Below are positions 62,844-64,000 of a stretch of 64,000 nt of DNA, piece by piece. Each line of letters starts with the position of its first letter. The stretch's first letter is position 1. The stretch spans positions 17,752-81,751 of the forward strand of contig JACRKC010000104.1 in NCBI GenBank assembly GCA_016235555.1, in the 5' to 3' direction. The notes below the pieces were generated by a model. That model did not search any database. It was not told where the DNA came from and worked only from the letters and a program-made list of their open reading frames with translations. Made by a program: the position numbers and the translations under genes. The DNA is from Verrucomicrobiota bacterium. Its GTDB lineage: Bacteria > Verrucomicrobiota > Verrucomicrobiia > Opitutales > Opitutaceae.

Positions 62844-63917
62844 ATGAAGATTTCCGTCGGCCTTGCATTCGTGCTGTTGCTCGCCACCGCGGGCCATCCG
62901 CGCGCGGCGGACTATCCGAAAGCCCATGCGGGCGATGTCGTGCTGCGCGATTTCACGTTTCGTTCGGGCGAATCGCTGCCCGAGCTGCGCATCCACTACA
63001 ACGTGCTCGGCCGGCCCCGACGCGACGCGCAGGGTGTGGTGCGCAACGCGGTGCTCGTCATGCACGGCACGGGCGGCGCGGGGAAGGGCCTGCTGCGACC
63101 GGAGTTCGCGGGAGAACTTTTCGGCGCGGGCCAGCCGCTCGACGCGACGAAATTCTTCATCATCCTGCCCGACGCCATCGGTCACGGGCAGTCGACTCGG
63201 CCGAGCGATGGTTTGCGCGCCAAGTTCCCCCGTTACGGTTACCGCGACATTGTGGCGGCGCTGCATCGCGCGCTCACCGAGTCGCTCGGCGTGAATCATC
63301 TGCGGCTCGTCATGGGCACTTCGCAGGGCGGGATGCTCACGTGGTTGTGGGGCGAGGAGCACCCGGAATTCATGGACGCGCTGCTGCCGCTGGCCAGTCT
63401 GCCCACGCAGATTGCGGGGCGCAATCGGGCGTGGCGTCGCGTTGCGATCGATGCGGTGCGCGGCGATCCGGCCTGGCAGCAGGGCAACTACGCGGTGCAG
63501 CCGCCTTCGCTGCGCACCGTGGCCGGGATGTTCTTTCTCGTAGGTAGCAATCCCGTGCTCCGCCACGAGGCGGCGCCGACGCTCGGCAAGGCCGACGAAG
63601 TGCTCGACGCCTACGCCGCCGATTTCGTCGCGAAGAACGATACGAACGACATCCTCTACGCCGTCGAGGCGTCACACGACTACGATCCCGGTCCGGCTCT
63701 GGAAAAAATCCGCGCGCCGCTGCTCGCGATCAACTCCGCCGACGACTACATCAACCCGCCCGAACTCGGCCTCCTCGAACGCGAGATCAAGCGCGTGCCG
63801 CGCGGCCGCGCCGTCATCCTGCCGCTCGCGCCCGACACGCGCGGCCATCAATCGCACACGTTCGCGAAACTGTGGAAACACGAACTCGGGCGCTTGCTGG
63901 CGGAGTCGGAGCCTTAG
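62844..63917 (+). CDS. Exported MetX-like alpha/beta hydrolase
   Basis: A 357-residue alpha/beta-hydrolase of the homoserine-acetyltransferase (MetX) superfamily. A signal peptide MKISVGLAFVLLLATAGHPR precedes AADYP. The oxyanion region is VLVMHGTGGAGKG, the nucleophile Ser lies in VMGTSQGGMLTWLWGEEHP (family usually GGSxGG), the acid is Asp in NSADDYINPPE, and the His is in RGHQSHT. Being exported and with a changed nucleophile elbow, it is probably a periplasmic esterase or acyl hydrolase rather than a methionine-biosynthesis enzyme. Confidence 0.85.
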   Translation: MKISVGLAFVLLLATAGHPRAADYPKAHAGDVVLRDFTFRSGESLPELRIHYNVLGRPRRDAQGVVRNAVLVMHGTGGAGKGLLRPEFAGELFGAGQPLDATKFFIILPDAIGHGQSTRPSDGLRAKFPRYGYRDIVAALHRALTESLGVNHLRLVMGTSQGGMLTWLWGEEHPEFMDALLPLASLPTQIAGRNRAWRRVAIDAVRGDPAWQQGNYAVQPPSLRTVAGMFFLVGSNPVLRHEAAPTLGKADEVLDAYAADFVAKNDTNDILYAVEASHDYDPGPALEKIRAPLLAINSADDYINPPELGLLEREIKRVPRGRAVILPLAPDTRGHQSHTFAKLWKHELGRLLAESEP

Positions 63918-63931
63918 CGGAACATTGCAGT

Positions 63932-64000
63932 CGGGGTGGAGCGCGTTGACCTCAACGCGCTTGGGCTACGACGTGAATCCTGAAAAGCGCGTTGGGGTCA
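63932..64000. repeat. GAGGTGGAGCGCGTT palindromic element, copy 4 (cut by window end)
   Basis: Left arm cggggtggagcgcgttgacc, preceded by ggaacattgc as in copy 1, then agcgcgttggggtca at the very end. The right arm is not complete in the window. Confidence 0.8.

Overview
The window is GC-rich, densely coding chromosomal DNA. It most resembles a Verrucomicrobiota genome, probably of the Opitutales/Opitutaceae type. This is inferred from gene content: a PVC-type cytochrome with a CxxCH motif, two FGly sulfatases, a DUF1080 protein, Tat-exported Gfo/Idh/MocA and sugar-isomerase proteins, a UroD-like enzyme inside a sugar operon, and a short EF-Ts. No rRNA is present, so the placement is not proven.

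Layout. 1-5.1 kb: the 3' part of a fused xanthine dehydrogenase, followed by a patchwork of two toxin-antitoxin (TA) modules and an AT-richer orphan gene, interleaved with copies of the xdh 3' end. 5.1-9.3 kb (minus strand): araFGH L-arabinose ABC importer. 9.6-14.8 kb: an Opp-type permease with two ATPases, then a polyol or sugar-acid oxidation cluster (zinc alcohol dehydrogenase, SDR, Dabb protein). 14.8-20 kb: DUF1080 protein, REC-only regulator, MFS carrier, thymidine kinase, lactonase. 20-23 kb: korAB 2-oxoacid:ferredoxin oxidoreductase. 23-30 kb: secreted papain-like protein, HtrA protease, two-component system, HflX. 30-38.7 kb: PVC cytochrome, WYL regulator, sulfatase, nitronate-monooxygenase/FabK-like protein, GntR/LacI hybrid regulator. 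38.75-51.94 kb: a tightly coupled 13-gene operon, divergent from that regulator. 52.4-54.8 kb: a second sulfatase and an SDR. 55.2-60.8 kb: core genes DUF983, tsf, rpsB, initiator tRNA-Met and valS. 61.1-64 kb: mazEF, an FMN reductase and an exported alpha/beta hydrolase.

The 13-gene operon is the best candidate for an undescribed pathway. It holds two SIS-domain sugar isomerases, a ROK kinase that lacks the usual zinc cysteines, a UroD-like enzyme and a MetE-C-like enzyme, an FAD oxidoreductase, three Gfo/Idh/MocA dehydrogenases, a xylose-isomerase-like epimerase, an SDR, and two metallo-hydrolases of lactonase type (UlaG-like and phosphotriesterase-like). Seven of its twelve junctions are 4-bp start/stop overlaps, and it has no transporter. 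The logic suggested is oxidation of an unusual sugar, lactone opening, phosphorylation and isomerisation. The substrate is unknown.

The second theme is repeats. Most intergenic gaps hold palindromic elements of at least ten families. Nearly all start GTAG and end CTAC, as REP/REPIN elements moved by REP-associated tyrosine transposases do. One family forms about 140-bp elements with terminal inverted repeats, and four of its copies are flanked by 8-11 bp direct repeats that look like target-site duplications. One family sits in frame inside the xanthine dehydrogenase gene, and another probably lies inside the start region of the FAD oxidoreductase. No REP transposase gene is in the window.
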